64,000 bases of DNA, from positions 9,924,732 to 9,988,731 of the forward strand of contig JABAKD010000004.1 in assembly GCA_012845835.1 (NCBI GenBank), given 5' to 3'. The stretch's first letter is position 1. Every line of letters begins with the position of its first letter. Shown piece by piece: positions 39,301 through 48,972 of the stretch. The position numbers were made by a program, and so were the translations under genes. The notes below the pieces were generated by a model. That model searched no databases. It saw nothing but the letters and a program-made list of their open reading frames with translations, and was not told where the DNA came from. This DNA is from Undaria pinnatifida. Lineage: Eukaryota > Sar > Phaeophyceae > Laminariales > Alariaceae.

Positions 39301-42300
39301 CCCCTGCGGGATGTGGCTGGCCTGAACTCCAGGGGGTGTCGCGCATTGAAAAGGGTTAAAAAGTAGGGGGGAAAACAGCCACCTCGGAGCAGGTAATCCG
39401 GCAAGTAACACCAACCGGCCCAGACGAATTTATAGCTTACCCTGGAAGTCTAGATGTCGCGTGCTACAACAGGGGGTGGCACTGTTTTGGGACGAAACAC
39501 TCCACACCAACGGGGTTGCTACGCTTGAGTAATTACCGAATATCACTGGGCTTTCATTTTGCTGTGCGTTGTTGTTCGTTACTTGACGTCAAGACCACGC
39601 GCTTGTTTATCGGGGTTGCGCTTGCAGTTGCTCTCGAAAGTATGTTTTTAGGTGGGATGTTGAGATGTTCAAGTGAAGAGTCTCCGAATGGGTCTGGTGC
39701 GTCTCTACCGTAGCATGCGTCTGAGAGACATAGACCTTCAGCGGAGAACGTTCTCGATATTATCTTGGACGGACGTGTCTTCGCGACGCCAACACACCTT
39801 TATACAGCGTACATAAATTTGATAAATTTGAAGACACCTGTGATATGAGTTCGGAAATTTGATGTGGTACTTATGGCGCGATTGTTCCTTGCTTTCGTTC
39901 GCGTGAAGATTGAGCTTTTTTTTAGGAAGATGTGGCTAACGCTCGGGGTGGGTAAATTTGGCTTCGTGGCAGCAGCTGTGATACCCGTTGTTGGGCTGGA
40001 GATTTTACGGCGGCGCAAACATGCGACAGTCGTCTTCACAGCCAAGTCCACTAGTTCGAATCATGTATAATGGCGTGTTGTTTATACCGATATGTGTGAC
40101 GCACAGCTCGGTGCGGCTCAACCCCCACCTCCGCTTATTCCCGCACGCCTCCATCACTGAATACATTTGCCAATGGTGTGTTACCTCGCTGTCTTGTCAG
40201 GAGAAGGAACGCTGCTCGTGTTTTAAAGGGATGCGTGATCAATGGTCAGAATGCCGAAGGCAATAAAAAGTGTGCACGCCTCCCCCGCCACGCCCTAGTA
40301 GGTTGCAGCTCACTATTCATGCCGCTCGCCGAGCACTTCGCGGCGCTTCGCGCTTGATGCAAGCAATTTGTTCCGTGTCGGTTAAAAGCGGATGTGCTCC
40401 GTCCCGTCATTGTAGGAATGCGAGAGTCTACGCTACTGTATTGAGACGACGGCCATGCATGACATTGAGTACACCCCCGCTACCCTTCCTTTGATCCGCC
40501 TTAAGGCCGTCCCTTCTAGTGGACAGGGCGAGGAAACGATTTGAATCGAAGGGAGGGGTTGTGATGGAGTTCACCTCCATCGATGGCGTTAGCGTCAGGC
40601 CGGACGGGGTTGCTCTCTTGACGTCCCCGTTTTCGCCCCCCGGGGCGAAGTCCGGGTCGACATCGGACGGGGACGTTGGAGGAGAGGTGAGACATGCGGC
40701 ATCATCCAGGAAAGATGCATGCTGCGGTAGAAGTGCACCTTGTTCTTCTGATGCTCCTCGCTTCAGGAGGTCTGTACCTCCACCCAAAAAACGACTTTTG
40801 AGAGAAATGGAAGTCCACCCCGATGAACAACCCAATGGCGTAGGTATACAACGACGGAGATTGATGTAGAAGGCTGCCCCTATCGTGGCACACGCCGTGC
40901 GGTGAACACGCCTTCTTGGCAACCCCCGGCTTGAGATCCTTGCGTGTGATAGGTACCTGGAACCTTCTTGTCGCATTCAGCAAGACCAGAAAGAAAACGA
41001 TTAACGCGAAGTGTCGTCGACCAAGCAGCATTCTCAGCGAACGTGACATCAAAAAGTTTTATGAGGCCACTCACTAAAGTGATATGGGATGCGTGTTTCC
41101 AGGCCCTGTTCGCGAACGTTTTGACGGACTTGGAAAAAAGCTTGCTACTACTCCCGGTTAGCGAACGGTTCGCAAATACGCAGGAGATTCTCGGAAAAGC
41201 TGCGGTTCTTGAAGATTTGGTAACAGCCCCGACTGTAAATAGAAACCTCTCCAAATATGTGTTGAAACCTTCATATTGTTTTTCGTATTATCACGAGGCA
41301 ACGACAGCGACCCTTCCCCTAATTCAATTTTTGGTTCTTGTGTGCTGTTCTCTCATTTTTGTTTTTGCGGTATTCTCATTTTTGTTTTTGCGGTATTGCA
41401 GATAGGTTCACCATTCTAACCTGCGGCAGCGCAGGAGCATCCCTGCGTCGCCATGTTGTTCTGTTAAGCGACCTTGCTGGGTTTTATCCTTTCAGACATG
41501 GACTGTCGTTTTTTGGGGTACCAAAACTACCTGTTTTTGAGTTCTACAAGGGTTAATGTCCCCGTCGATGCCGCTGTGAACCTGTTGTACACACGACGTG
41601 AAAGGTTGACAACACTGCACTTGTCGCTTATGCGAAGAAAACTCGTTTTTGCTCTTTGTGTTTTGTAAGGTGACGTCTCGACTGGTGCTAGATTGCATGG
41701 GAAACGCTTCGCCTATGGTACGGCAGATCCGGTGGGGCAAGAAACCGGAGGGCGTCTGTCTCGTCGTGGGGTCCTGCGCGAGGTGTAGTCCTGTATGCTC
41801 TGTATCTCTCCTGTACATGATACTTTGTGCATAGCAGTGCGGTCGTGACATGATTCATTGGTTTCCGCATTCTAGAAAGAGATTATTTGGTTCAGGCCAG
41901 CTGTAGGATTTGCCTGATTTTCTGGCCAGAAAAACATTCAGCACCGCCCAAACGTACGGCCTAGGCGTGTAATGTTTTGAGCACCCACAAAGACGAGCTC
42001 GATAAAATTATCGATCTCACACCCTTGCTGATTGCCAGGCGAAAATGCGCAAAAACGTTTTACCGGTGAAGATATAGCTGCCTATGAGCCCAATTTTACA
42101 ATTTGCTTGTGGAAACTCCCAATTTTTCATGAAGAAATGTGTTAAAAACCCTTTTGGCGGCTGGTGTGTACAAAACAGAGACGAAAATTCTCGATCGCCC
42201 AACGGGTTAACAATATATTTTTGCGCAAATTTGACGGAAGACCACAGGAAAACGCGGGCAATCCCTCGCACCCTAGAGGTTGGAGCAGCATGAACTCTTC

Positions 42301-45300
42301 GACGTTGTTACTTACGTTCACACGTGGCCTTGTCCGGAACGAAGAGGGCTGGTCGTGAGTTTTCTCTATCTCGAGGTCGAACGTCGATCGTGGTTGTTGG
42401 ACAACGTCGTCCGAGAAATGCGCTGCTCGACCAAAAACAAAATATAACTATTCATATGTTTCGATCCTTTTCCCCAGCAGCGACGGTAGGAAAATCTCTT
42501 CAGCAAAATCCTCCAAAAATCTCTGTAAACTGTGTTCGTTAACATCGCCTTGCCATTAGCAACGATCTCACAGCTGACGCATATTTTTGTTTTTAGTAAT
42601 AACTAATTTGATTTATGTTTTTTTGGAGGTTAAGAAGTGGCACCGCCCAATGGTGTATCCGCGGCATACTGATGGACCACCCGTGACTAACTGACACGCT
42701 CAGCTGCAGACCGCTACTGATGTTCGTTTCAATGCGTACGTACCACCGGCGGGGCATGTTGAGGCCTCAGGGGGCGGGGGTGTAAGAGACGGTGTTTTGT
42801 GTTACCTACTGAGCTATCGGGGTAAAACATCGGTCGATACCCGGCCAGGTGCTTCTTACCGAGTTGTTGTGGTGAAATAGCGGTGGATCACCAAGCTCAG
42901 GGCAGTTTGTATGGCAGTGTTTTAAATTCCCTGTAATATGTTCCATTCTTGTGCGACTTGGAATTCCTCGCTTTGGCTCGTGGGAGTTTTTGCCTGGCCA
43001 CCCTGTTTCTTTGTAGGGACGAGACGGTACCAACCCTGGTCCTCTTGCTTGTTGTCGATCCAAACGATATGTTTGTCTGCGCAGAGGTTACAACCCTGAC
43101 ACGAACAAGAGCGGTGACATTATCTACGCCAACACGCCCATTATCAGCAAGGAGAGTGGCGTGGGTGTTCAATATTTCTGGGAGGCGTTTCCTGCAGGAT
43201 CCGGGCCGGGAGACAGGTGGGAAAACGGCGAACCTTACGCGACGCCCCTTACTGTTAGTGGAAAGCGATCCTTGGCGCTGAAAGTATGAAAATGTAACCG
43301 CTTTAGAAGTGGAGCACGTTTTTGTGGGCGTAATACTTGGAATTGGTGTTGTGTTTAAAGCCTCTAAACAGGTTAATGCTAGTGTACAGCTGACACCGCG
43401 TCTGTAAAGAGGGACTCCTCTCGAGATGACTGAAGCCTGTGTTTTCCGACGACCAGGATTCATCGGTAGGATTACCTAGGATTGTCTGCATTCTCGACCA
43501 TCGCACGCCATTTGACGGCAGTTACAAATATCCTGCTGCACGGGTTTCTATCGATAACTATACTGTCTTTTCCGACGACCGAGTGATGTCAACCCCTCAG
43601 GGAGTATACTCACAGTGAAGATGTCCAATATGGGCGGAATCCGTTAAACCAGTTTGCGATGCGGCAAAAGCGAAGCAGTTCGTCATCGTCAGTGCACTTA
43701 CATCCTTTTTCTATTGGAAAACCCCCCCGACTCATTCGAAGTTCTTGCTCACAAAGACGTGGGTACAGTTCTAATGGGGTTGAAGCGCAAACGATTCAAG
43801 AGGACATACCTCCCTCCGCCCTGAGCGGACGAGATGATTGCATGGCAGGGTAGATGCAAGCGCGATATTTTTTCATCTGAAAGCTATAGGTGTCGCATAC
43901 GTAAGAGCAAGGTAGGGCACACGCCACGGAACTTTCATTCTAAGGGCAAACGAATCAACCGTACGCTAGTGCGTCATGCGGGCTCACAACATACTAAACG
44001 GGGGAAAATAATATCACCAACGCGGGCTAAGATAGGGGGGCACATGTTGACCCGTGCATTTCTGACTGACACACCCCTTCGACTGAGGAACAACTTCCAA
44101 ATATGTTTGGAACGCTCTTACCAGGTAGATTTTTTTTTGCCATAGCGTCCGTGTATGTCTTGCCCATTTGGTTGTTTCTCGGGTTGTGCGTTCGATGTTT
44201 CTGAAACTTGTCTTTGTGGGTAAGGAAGGAAGGAAGGAAGGCTGTCGCTGTCGCTGTCATATTCGTTTTTCTGGGCGAGGAAGGAGCTCATCAAATTAAA
44301 ATTACTCAGCATAGGTCTGTGTTCAGGACCATGTGTACATGTACGCCTGTATGGACGTCGAGCCGGTTGATGTTGGACATTAAGAAAGTCGTATGTTTGT
44401 GCGTGCGCATGCGTGCGTGAACCGCGAAACTGTTCGATGGAATGGAGGCTGAAGCTTATCGGATTTCGCTGTTGTACACTGTGAAATGCGTTTTTTTGTG
44501 CGTGCACGGACGTAATCAGAACGACGTACATGTTCGCCTACATGGACGCTGACCCTCGCCGGATGTCCCTGGAGAGCATGATGGACGACTACTGGGAACT
44601 CCTGCCCACGTAAGCTTTAGCCCCTTCGGTCGCGTGTATTGCCGGTTCTCCTTTCCACTTAACTTTGCCCGCCCGGTCGCTTTGGTCACCTTTTGCACAG
44701 TTAGGACGCGTGGAGAGGTTGGATGTTTTAGTTTTTTTCGGAACCCCGGTACAGCGACCGAAACGAGCACGAGTGCAGTTTCACCAGCCGTTCAGCTTGA
44801 GCTCGCAGTAGCACGGGCACTATGTTTTTGCGCGCGTGGCGTACAAATTCTTGCTGGTTTGGACACTAGACGAGACCCAGCGGACCGGATTGTCTCGCGT
44901 GGTTGTTGCCGTACGCGCTCTTACGAGCGGGTGCGAGTTTCTATATTTCCCGCTCCAAAACATAGGGACCTTTTTCACGGTCGCTAACGCCGGATAATAC
45001 AGCCGCCGTCGCACCGATCACCATCGCATAGCTTTTGACGACAGCTGGAAATATCCTATTGCGGGAGTTCCTGGCGACACAAGCTACTGTAGCATATGTT
45101 CGTCGCGTTCTCCCTCTAGACTAATGTCCCTAAGTGGTCGTACGTACCAACCGCCCGTGAAATCCTCGCGAGGTGTTGCACTACACAACACATCGATCTG
45201 CTGATGGATGCATTCCCCGCTGCAACATGATTTGGCAGGTACCAAGGAGTAGACATCGACGATCTGGAATTCCAGAGGGTTCTTTTCGGGTTCTTCCCTA

Positions 45301-48300
45301 CCTACAAGAACAGCCCGCTGCCGGCTGCGTGGGACCGCGTCTGCCAGATAGGCGACGCCAGGTGTGTGCCTTTTTGCTGTGTGCGTTTGATTTCTGTGAC
45401 GCCCGAACTGGTTTGTTGGCGGTCGCAACCTTTCCCCGATGCGATTGTTAACACTATGTGCTTAATATATTTACTGGTTTTTGTCACACTCGGCTGTTTG
45501 GCCGGGATTCGCCTACACGCGTATGTGACGGGTTACCGCGTGGGCCCGCATGCCCAAACGCCAGTAGTTTTTCTTTTGTGATTTCTGTGACGCCCGAAAC
45601 TGGTTTGTCGGCGGGCGCAACCTTTCCGCGATGCGATTGTTAACACTATATGCTTCGCATATTTTGGTTACACCTGGCTGTTTGGCCGGGATAAGCCTAC
45701 ACAGGGTTACCGCGTGGGCCCGCATGCCCAAACGCCAGTAGGTTTTCATTCGCGTCGTGGTGTGATGCTTTGGATAACGTGCATGGATGATATTGTTTGG
45801 AGGTGTTAGTAGTCCGCGCCCTCTGGTGGCAAGTTGAGTGATGTGGCCTGCCAGTCGCGGGAGACTCCCTGTAACCTCGCATCCATTTTACCACTCCATC
45901 CACCCGCGCGGTTTACTCTCGTTTACTCGATGCGCGGTCCATCCCACGTTCACCCTTTTCACCGCACTCATGACCCTCCCTGTGCCGTCCCAACCCAAAA
46001 ATTGTCAACTTGTCTCGCTTCCAGCGGTATGCAGAGCCCGCTGTCCTTCGGAGGATTTGCCTGCCTCACGCGGCACGTGAAGCGAATATCGGAGGCATTA
46101 TCCGAGGTGGGAACAACGCAAATCACGCCCCTCCTCTCAACTTACAGCAGCGGCGCGACTCCTCTCGGTTTCCTACTTTCGTGCGGGTAGCCTCGACTTG
46201 ACGAGAACTTTGGTTTCTGTTTCCAAGGGCCGAGAGTTCCACGTTAACCGTCGGCGTAATGACTTCGGAGAGGAAAAAATGTATATATATATATGACGAT
46301 CACAACATCGACCACACAAAGCAGTCCGGGCTGCTGGGTTAGGGGATGCGTCTGAAGTGCAATGCAAGGAGCTGTACGTCACGCCGCAGCATGACGATCT
46401 TTATGCTGTGCCATGTTCTTCCTAAGCGCTTAAAAAAAAACGCACTCTTTTTTTATTGGTCACTTCACATCGCCCCCCAAAGCGTTGGGCTAATTCCCGT
46501 GGTAGTGCATTAGCCCTTTACCCCTCCCATGTGAGCCCTCGTACCCCCGACATGCGCATGTTGGCCAAGGTATCGTGTGACTCCCGTTCTCCCCACCATA
46601 CTTGTGTGTGCAGTGTATATGAGAGTTGTCTACAAGTTGGCCTGGCTTCGACAGTATGTTTGGACTGAATTTTTTTTTTTGACGTTATCCCTAACTCTAA
46701 TCCATTCCTCGGCAGAATGTTCTCGAAAAAATAAGATGTATTGAGGAGTTTGTGTGGGCTATTACCCACGTTTCCAACCCTAGCCCTAAGACAGACCGCC
46801 TAGGGTTTTCTCAGAATGAAGATGCAGTTGTGGACTATCGAATGTGTTGTCAACGCTGGGCCAAATCGTAAACACTATGGTTTCTTCTTGCGCTATCGTA
46901 TGGAACACCCCTTGGCAACCGTGTTGTCAACGCCGGGCAAGTTGTGAACCCTACTGCTACCGGTTGTACTCCCTCGTACCGTGTACCCTTTTGCAGGCTC
47001 TGGACGGTGACTTACTCGACAAGGAGTCTCTAGGCATGGTCAACGCGTACCAGCCATCGCTGACGTCGACGTGGATGTTCCAAAAGTCTATGAGCGTGGG
47101 GGTGGGGGAGAAGGTTGACCCGAATCTTATCGTTGATCTGCTGGCGAACAACTTTAAATCGATGGACAAGGTAGACTTGCGCTACGATAGGGGTACCACA
47201 TTTTTTCCAAAGTTATTAATGACTAAGCAGGATCCTCAAATGAAGAGCTACCCAGTATGAATGAATACCATGTGCTTTATGGTAACTTTCGTTGTACACA
47301 TCGACCATGGGATTGATCAGTGGATTGCGCATTCGTTTTTTCTCGTGGTTAGTGTGTGGGTGAGGTAGATAACTCTTCAACTGAGAAGCCTCAGAATAAT
47401 TTGATGCGTAGCATCCGTTGTATCTGCAGTGACAACATGGACGAGCCAGTATGTTTGAACTTGTGGTGGGAGGGTGTTGAGTATTTGAAGGCCTAATTCG
47501 GTATGCCTCTGACCGAAGTTGCTAATAGACCGGTCAAAACCCAACAGGTGAAGGCCACATGTGCAGCCCTCGGGCCGTATCTCCATATCTCCTGTGAAAA
47601 AACGCCTGCATGCATAGTTGGAATCCTCCCGCCCCCCCCCCGCCCTCGTCCCCTGATCCTTTCATCACTCGCATTCGTAGTCTATAATTAGGCCACGCTC
47701 TAGATTTATTTTGTACTGTCGCACAGCAGGACAAGGGTCCGCTGCCGTTACCGGGTATAAACATTGGTCAGAGATACGGTCGCTATGATTCATCGGCGTT
47801 TTTTTTTTGTGTAGGGCACACCGTGCGTCACAGAAGAATATGATCATGGTGTTGCATTCAAGCAAGTCACTGCACGACGTCAATCACTGTCCTATTTATC
47901 TCCCCCCCGACTTCATCTCTCGCTCTCTATGCATCGCCTCGCGCCGAAGCTTGGAAACCCAGTGCTGAAGCCTTTCTTGCAGGACGTCGTGCAGTTCGGC
48001 CCGTTGCTTCGAGTGCTGGCCGGTGTCACCGTGGACGCGCCTCTATCGATACCTCCTCTCGTACTCCACGTTGGAATCCTGCCGCTAGTGGACTGGATAG
48101 GTGTGTGCTATGCGGTTCCAGTTGAAGCTTTAGCCTGAATAATGTGTCTGTGTGCTGGGGGACGCCGGGGGCGGGCGTTATTCTATAAGGATAGACAGGC
48201 CCGGAAGGGGGCACGTGTTTTTACCGAGCAACCTCGTCCTGTTGACCACTGAGTGTGCCAGCTCCCTGGGATGCAATTATTAGTAGATAGATTCCTTCCA

Positions 48301-48972
48301 CGAAAACGCTGCCGAATTATCGATGCCCCTCATGCTTACCGAATCCTGATTTTAAGAGACCTATCATCAAAGGCGATCACGAAAGGAAAGCATGGCATGG
48401 AAACGTTGTGGCTAACAGGGCCAGCGGAAAGGCCATTCTCGATGCAGCTGTGCAGGAGATCACCGAGCATATCGCTGTCGCGTAGTCCTGCAACACGGCA
48501 TGCGGCAGCATTATGAAATTGGGACTAAATGCGTTTTGGCTCGATTCTTGCTCGAAATAATAGGACTGCAATCTTTACGCCAATATTTGGGTAGAACGCA
48601 TCCTGCCATTATGCTTTGACCCCGGCCCAATATAATATTTTATCGGCCCTTTTGCAAATACACTCCCACTTTAGGGACAGAGGCACTTGGAATTAAACAG
48701 GTATTTTTAGGAGTTGGAAAAGGGTTGCGTGGTATCGCGTATATCGTTCGGCAACTTTTGGGACTCACCACCGCCCCCTCCGCCGGAACCTATCATTCGC
48801 AGGACATTTCTTTGGCATGGGGTTTTACTCCACAATGTACCGCGTCGTCGGCCCGCAGCTGAGAAAAAAACTCCCGTCTATGTCCAAAGAAAAACGATAC
48901 CGCACCTCGAGGCTGTTGGACGCGTGGGAGTACGGAAGTGGTTCGGACTACCGTTATCAGGGGCCCAAGTAG
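30104..48972 (+). CDS. cruP: CruP-type lycopene cyclase paralogue, FAD-dependent, plastid-targeted; 13 exons
   Basis: This gene encodes a CruP-type flavoprotein, the plastid and cyanobacterial paralogue of lycopene cyclase CruA (At2g32640 in Arabidopsis). Plant CruP is reported to limit carotenoid epoxide build-up under oxidative stress. Its cyclase activity is debated. Thirteen plus-strand exons join in frame to a TAG at 48970. Exons 2-13 total 1638 nt (545 codons plus stop). The order matches the family: an FAD-binding FDVLVCGGTLGIF fold, VVERGPLRGREQEWNIS, RFNP, LVLDCMGN, VCLVVGSCA, YFWEAFPAGSGPGDRTTYMF, SPLSFGGF, DLLDKESLGMVNAYQPS, LKPFLQDVVQFGPL and a C-terminal YGSGSDYRYQ. The upstream signal-peptide exon and start codon were not identified. 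Introns range from 477 to 5529 nt and hold several transposons. Confidence 0.96.
30829..31016 (+). CDS. cruP: CruP exon 2 (FAD-binding fold)
   Basis: The exon has 188 nt: 62 codons plus two bases. It encodes a linker ending in ENPPM and then FDVLVCGGTLGIFVATALQM, the dinucleotide-binding beta-alpha-beta turn (the CGGTLG version of GxGxxG used by CruP). The acceptor is AAACAG and the donor AG/GTAAGC. Confidence 0.94.
31226..31244. repeat. short hairpin in CruP intron 2
   Basis: GGCCGAGC at 31226-31233 pairs with GCTCGGCC at 31237-31244 around the loop TAC. A C- and G-rich stretch of about 60 bp follows. The role is unknown. Confidence 0.8.
32040..33475. mobile_element. TIR element with ACAGGCTG ends, copy 2 (interrupted)
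   Basis: The ends are ACAGGCTGGTTCAC and TTGAATCAGCCTGT, with the same internal blocks as 16242-16990. It is 1436 bp long because of an insertion of about 690 bp (32609-33300). It lies in CruP intron 2. Confidence 0.85.
32609..33300. mobile_element. nested TTAA-type element inside copy 2
   Basis: The left end TTAACCCCTCTGGGACT and the right end AGTCACAGAAGGGTTAG form inverted repeats flanked by TTAA and a mutated TTAG. The empty site is seen in the other copy of the host element near 16800. The inside has paired ATGATCA/TTTTTTATGAT words and no transposase. The end sequence resembles the short TTAA mini-elements (TTAACCCCTTGAGAG). Confidence 0.75.
33624..34406. mobile_element. Harbinger-like non-autonomous TIR element, copy 2
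   Basis: The 783-bp partner of 26974-27755 has GGCCATTTCTTACACAGTC on the left and GTGTACGAAATAGCC on the right. It is flanked by a perfect TAA duplication (33621-33623 and 34407-34409). It lies in CruP intron 2. It differs from copy 1 by scattered changes and almost no length change. Confidence 0.88.
34470..34536. repeat. short tandem repeat, 3-4 units of about 19 bp
   Basis: The word CAGTAGATTACTACTGC is repeated, with one AAATT variant. Each unit is itself nearly palindromic (GTAGATTACTAC). Confidence 0.85.
34933..34956. repeat. perfect 24-bp palindrome
   Basis: GGGGTCACTCGC is followed at once by its exact complement GCGAGTGACCCC, with no loop. It lies in CruP intron 2. Two copies of GCAAAATCAAAACGG lie just to its left (34842 and 34891). 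Confidence 0.95.
35180..35312 (-). repeat. dispersed repeat D5, minus-strand copy
   Basis: Read in reverse it begins CTTGACCGACGGCAATTTTC and continues TGACGCCAAC, GGAACGATCGGT, CACCCTTGACCG. It lies in CruP intron 2. Confidence 0.8.
36013..36281. repeat. tandem duplication, two units of about 133 bp
   Basis: Both units hold CACCCCGGAC.GATCACC, TGTGATCTAGATCGTTC, ATCTAACTCATGTTGCT and GGTGGGAGCCGAA. It sits directly after a diverged TTAA mini-element in CruP intron 2. Confidence 0.88.
36546..36660 (+). CDS. cruP: CruP exon 3
   Basis: The exon has 115 nt: one completing base plus 38 codons. It encodes GFKVGVVERGPLRGREQEWN and continues to VLSKE. The acidic end of the second strand (VVER) binds the FAD ribose, and LRGREQEWNIS is a CruP signature. 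The acceptor is CTTGCAG. The only frame-keeping donor is GAG/GCGAGT at 36661, a GC-type donor. The nearby GT at 36653 would break the frame into exon 4. Confidence 0.93.
36661..36666 (+). promoter_or_regulatory. GC-type 5' splice site after CruP exon 3
   Basis: The sequence AAAGAG/GCGAGT is the only boundary that keeps frame with exon 4 at 38349. It is close to the known GC-donor pattern AG/GCAAGT. Confidence 0.7.
36825..37110 (-). mobile_element. SINE-2, copy 2
   Basis: Read on the minus strand, TAGCAAGCCGTGTAATTATT is followed about 30 bp later by AGGTTCGAATCTTGC, a good B box. The body follows with GTTGGCGAAATTCGATGC and AATGCTGAACCCTATGCGCG. It sits in CruP intron 3, antisense to the gene. 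Confidence 0.87.
37505..37586. mobile_element. TTAA-type mini-element (diverged copy)
   Basis: The sequence TTTAGAGCCTCGAAACCCC, a variant of the CTAATTCCAAGT core and AACGGGTTTCCAGGTGTGAA match the family, but the TTAA ends are lost. Weaker relatives of the core lie at 7128-7175, 30580-30635 and 35960-36003. Confidence 0.6.
38349..38467 (+). CDS. cruP: CruP exon 4
   Basis: The exon has 119 nt: 39 codons plus two bases. It encodes DAEDCVSIRFNPLRAGF and FCPDVLNTGV, matching the .FNP.R.GF and V.DVLN.GV motifs of CruP. The acceptor is TGCACAG and the donor GTGAA/GTGAGAG, so the last AA joins the first G of exon 5 as Lys. An alternative acceptor nine bases upstream would add three residues. Confidence 0.92.
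40506..40686 (+). CDS. cruP: CruP exon 5
   Basis: The exon has 181 nt: one completing base plus 60 codons. It encodes PSLLVDRARKRFESKGGVVM, then FTSIDGVSVRPDGVAL and an insert rich in Gly, Ser and Pro. CruP proteins have L...KKRF...GG at this place. The acceptor is CCTTAAG. A later AG at 40524 would shift the frame and was not chosen. The donor is GAG/GTGAGAC. Confidence 0.92.
41670..41782 (+). CDS. cruP: CruP exon 6
   Basis: The exon has 113 nt: 37 codons plus two bases. It encodes VTSRLVLDCMGNASPMVRQ and RWGKKPEGVCLVVGSCA. The L.LD.MG..SP motif is the second FAD contact region of this family, and VCLVVGSCA is a CruP signature. The acceptor is TTGTAAG and the donor AG/GTGTAG. Confidence 0.95.
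43085..43216 (+). CDS. cruP: CruP exon 7
   Basis: The exon has 132 nt: one completing base, 43 codons and two bases. It encodes GYNPDTNKSGDIIYANTPI and VQYFWEAFPAGSGPGD. The YFWEAFPA motif is diagnostic for CruP. The acceptor is TGCGCAG and the donor AG/GTGGGA. Confidence 0.95.
44322..44378 (+). pseudogene. decayed copy of the start of CruP exon 8
   Basis: TTCAGGACCATGTGTACATG, GCCTGTATGGACG and GAGCC match the acceptor and first 45 nt of exon 8 (AATCAGAACGACGTACATG, GCCTACATGGACG, GACCC) about 195 nt upstream. The CAG is kept, but base changes alter the reading. Confidence 0.78.
44520..44609 (+). CDS. cruP: CruP exon 8
   Basis: The exon has 90 nt: one completing base, 29 codons and two bases. 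It encodes RTTYMFAYMDADP and MMDDYWELLP, matching TTY.F.Y.D...P and the acidic helix of CruP. The acceptor is TAATCAG and the donor AC/GTAAGC. A decayed copy of its first 55 nt, with the CAG in front, lies 195 nt upstream at 44322-44378. Confidence 0.94.
45239..45361 (+). CDS. cruP: CruP exon 9
   Basis: The exon has 123 nt: one completing base, 40 codons and two bases. It encodes YQGVDIDDLEFQRVLFGFFP, then TYKNSPLPAAWDRV and IGDA. This is the best matching CruP block (YQGV, GFFP.Y..SPL..W.RV...GDAS). The acceptor is TTGGCAG and the donor AG/GTGTGTG. Confidence 0.96.
45389..45742 (+). repeat. tandem duplication after CruP exon 9
   Basis: Two units of about 190 bp begin GATTTCTGTGACGCCCGAA (45389 and 45580) and end GCCCAAACGCCAGTAG. 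The right unit lacks about 17 bp near 45700. It lies wholly in intron 9. Confidence 0.92.
46025..46106 (+). CDS. cruP: CruP exon 10
   Basis: The exon has 82 nt: one completing base plus 27 codons. It encodes GMQSPLSFGGFACLTRHVKR and ISEALSE. SPLSFGGFG..TRH is the third FAD-contact motif, near the C-terminal part of the flavoprotein fold. The acceptor is CTTCCAG and the donor GAG/GTGGGA. Confidence 0.95.
46851..46990 (+). repeat. short duplication at the end of CruP intron 10
   Basis: The word GTGTTGTCAACGC.GGGC occurs at 46851 and 46921, followed both times by a variant of AA.T.GT.AAC.CTA. The second unit leads into the true acceptor of exon 11. Confidence 0.7.
46997..47170 (+). CDS. cruP: CruP exon 11
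   Basis: The exon has 174 nt, 58 codons, phase 0 at both ends. It encodes ALDGDLLDKESLGMVNAYQP, WMFQKSMSVGVGEKVDPNLI and LLANNFKSMDK. These match the L...L..YQPSLS.TW.FQ..MSV block of CruP. The acceptor is TTTGCAG after a pyrimidine-rich stretch, and the donor AAG/GTAGAC. Confidence 0.96.
47950..48100 (+). CDS. cruP: CruP exon 12
   Basis: The exon has 151 nt: 50 codons plus one base. It begins LGNPVLKPFLQDVVQFGPL directly after the MDK of exon 11 and ends VGILPLVDWI. LGDPVL.PFLQDV.QFGPL and LLDW are family motifs. The acceptor is GCCGAAG and the donor ATAG/GTGTGTG. Confidence 0.96.
48803..48972 (+). CDS. cruP: CruP exon 13 (C-terminus and stop)
   Basis: The exon has 170 nt: two completing bases, 55 codons and a TAG stop at 48970-48972 followed at once by a second TAG. 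It encodes GHFFGMGFYSTMYRVVG, a basic stretch and a YGSGSDYRYQGPK tail. The plant homologue also ends with a YGSG.DY motif. The acceptor is ATTCGCAG. A decayed copy of its second half, including the double stop region, follows at 49096-49215. Confidence 0.95.

Noticed and set aside
40524-40686. CruP exon 5 starting after the AG at 40523
   Set aside because: This start would put a stop 14 codons later. The acceptor at 40504-40505 gives a continuous frame and the expected residues.
40968-41405. Plus-strand frame of 145 codons inside CruP intron 5
   Set aside because: It lies wholly in an intron whose two flanking exons join in frame without it. It has no homology I can name, and its end is a small tandem duplication.
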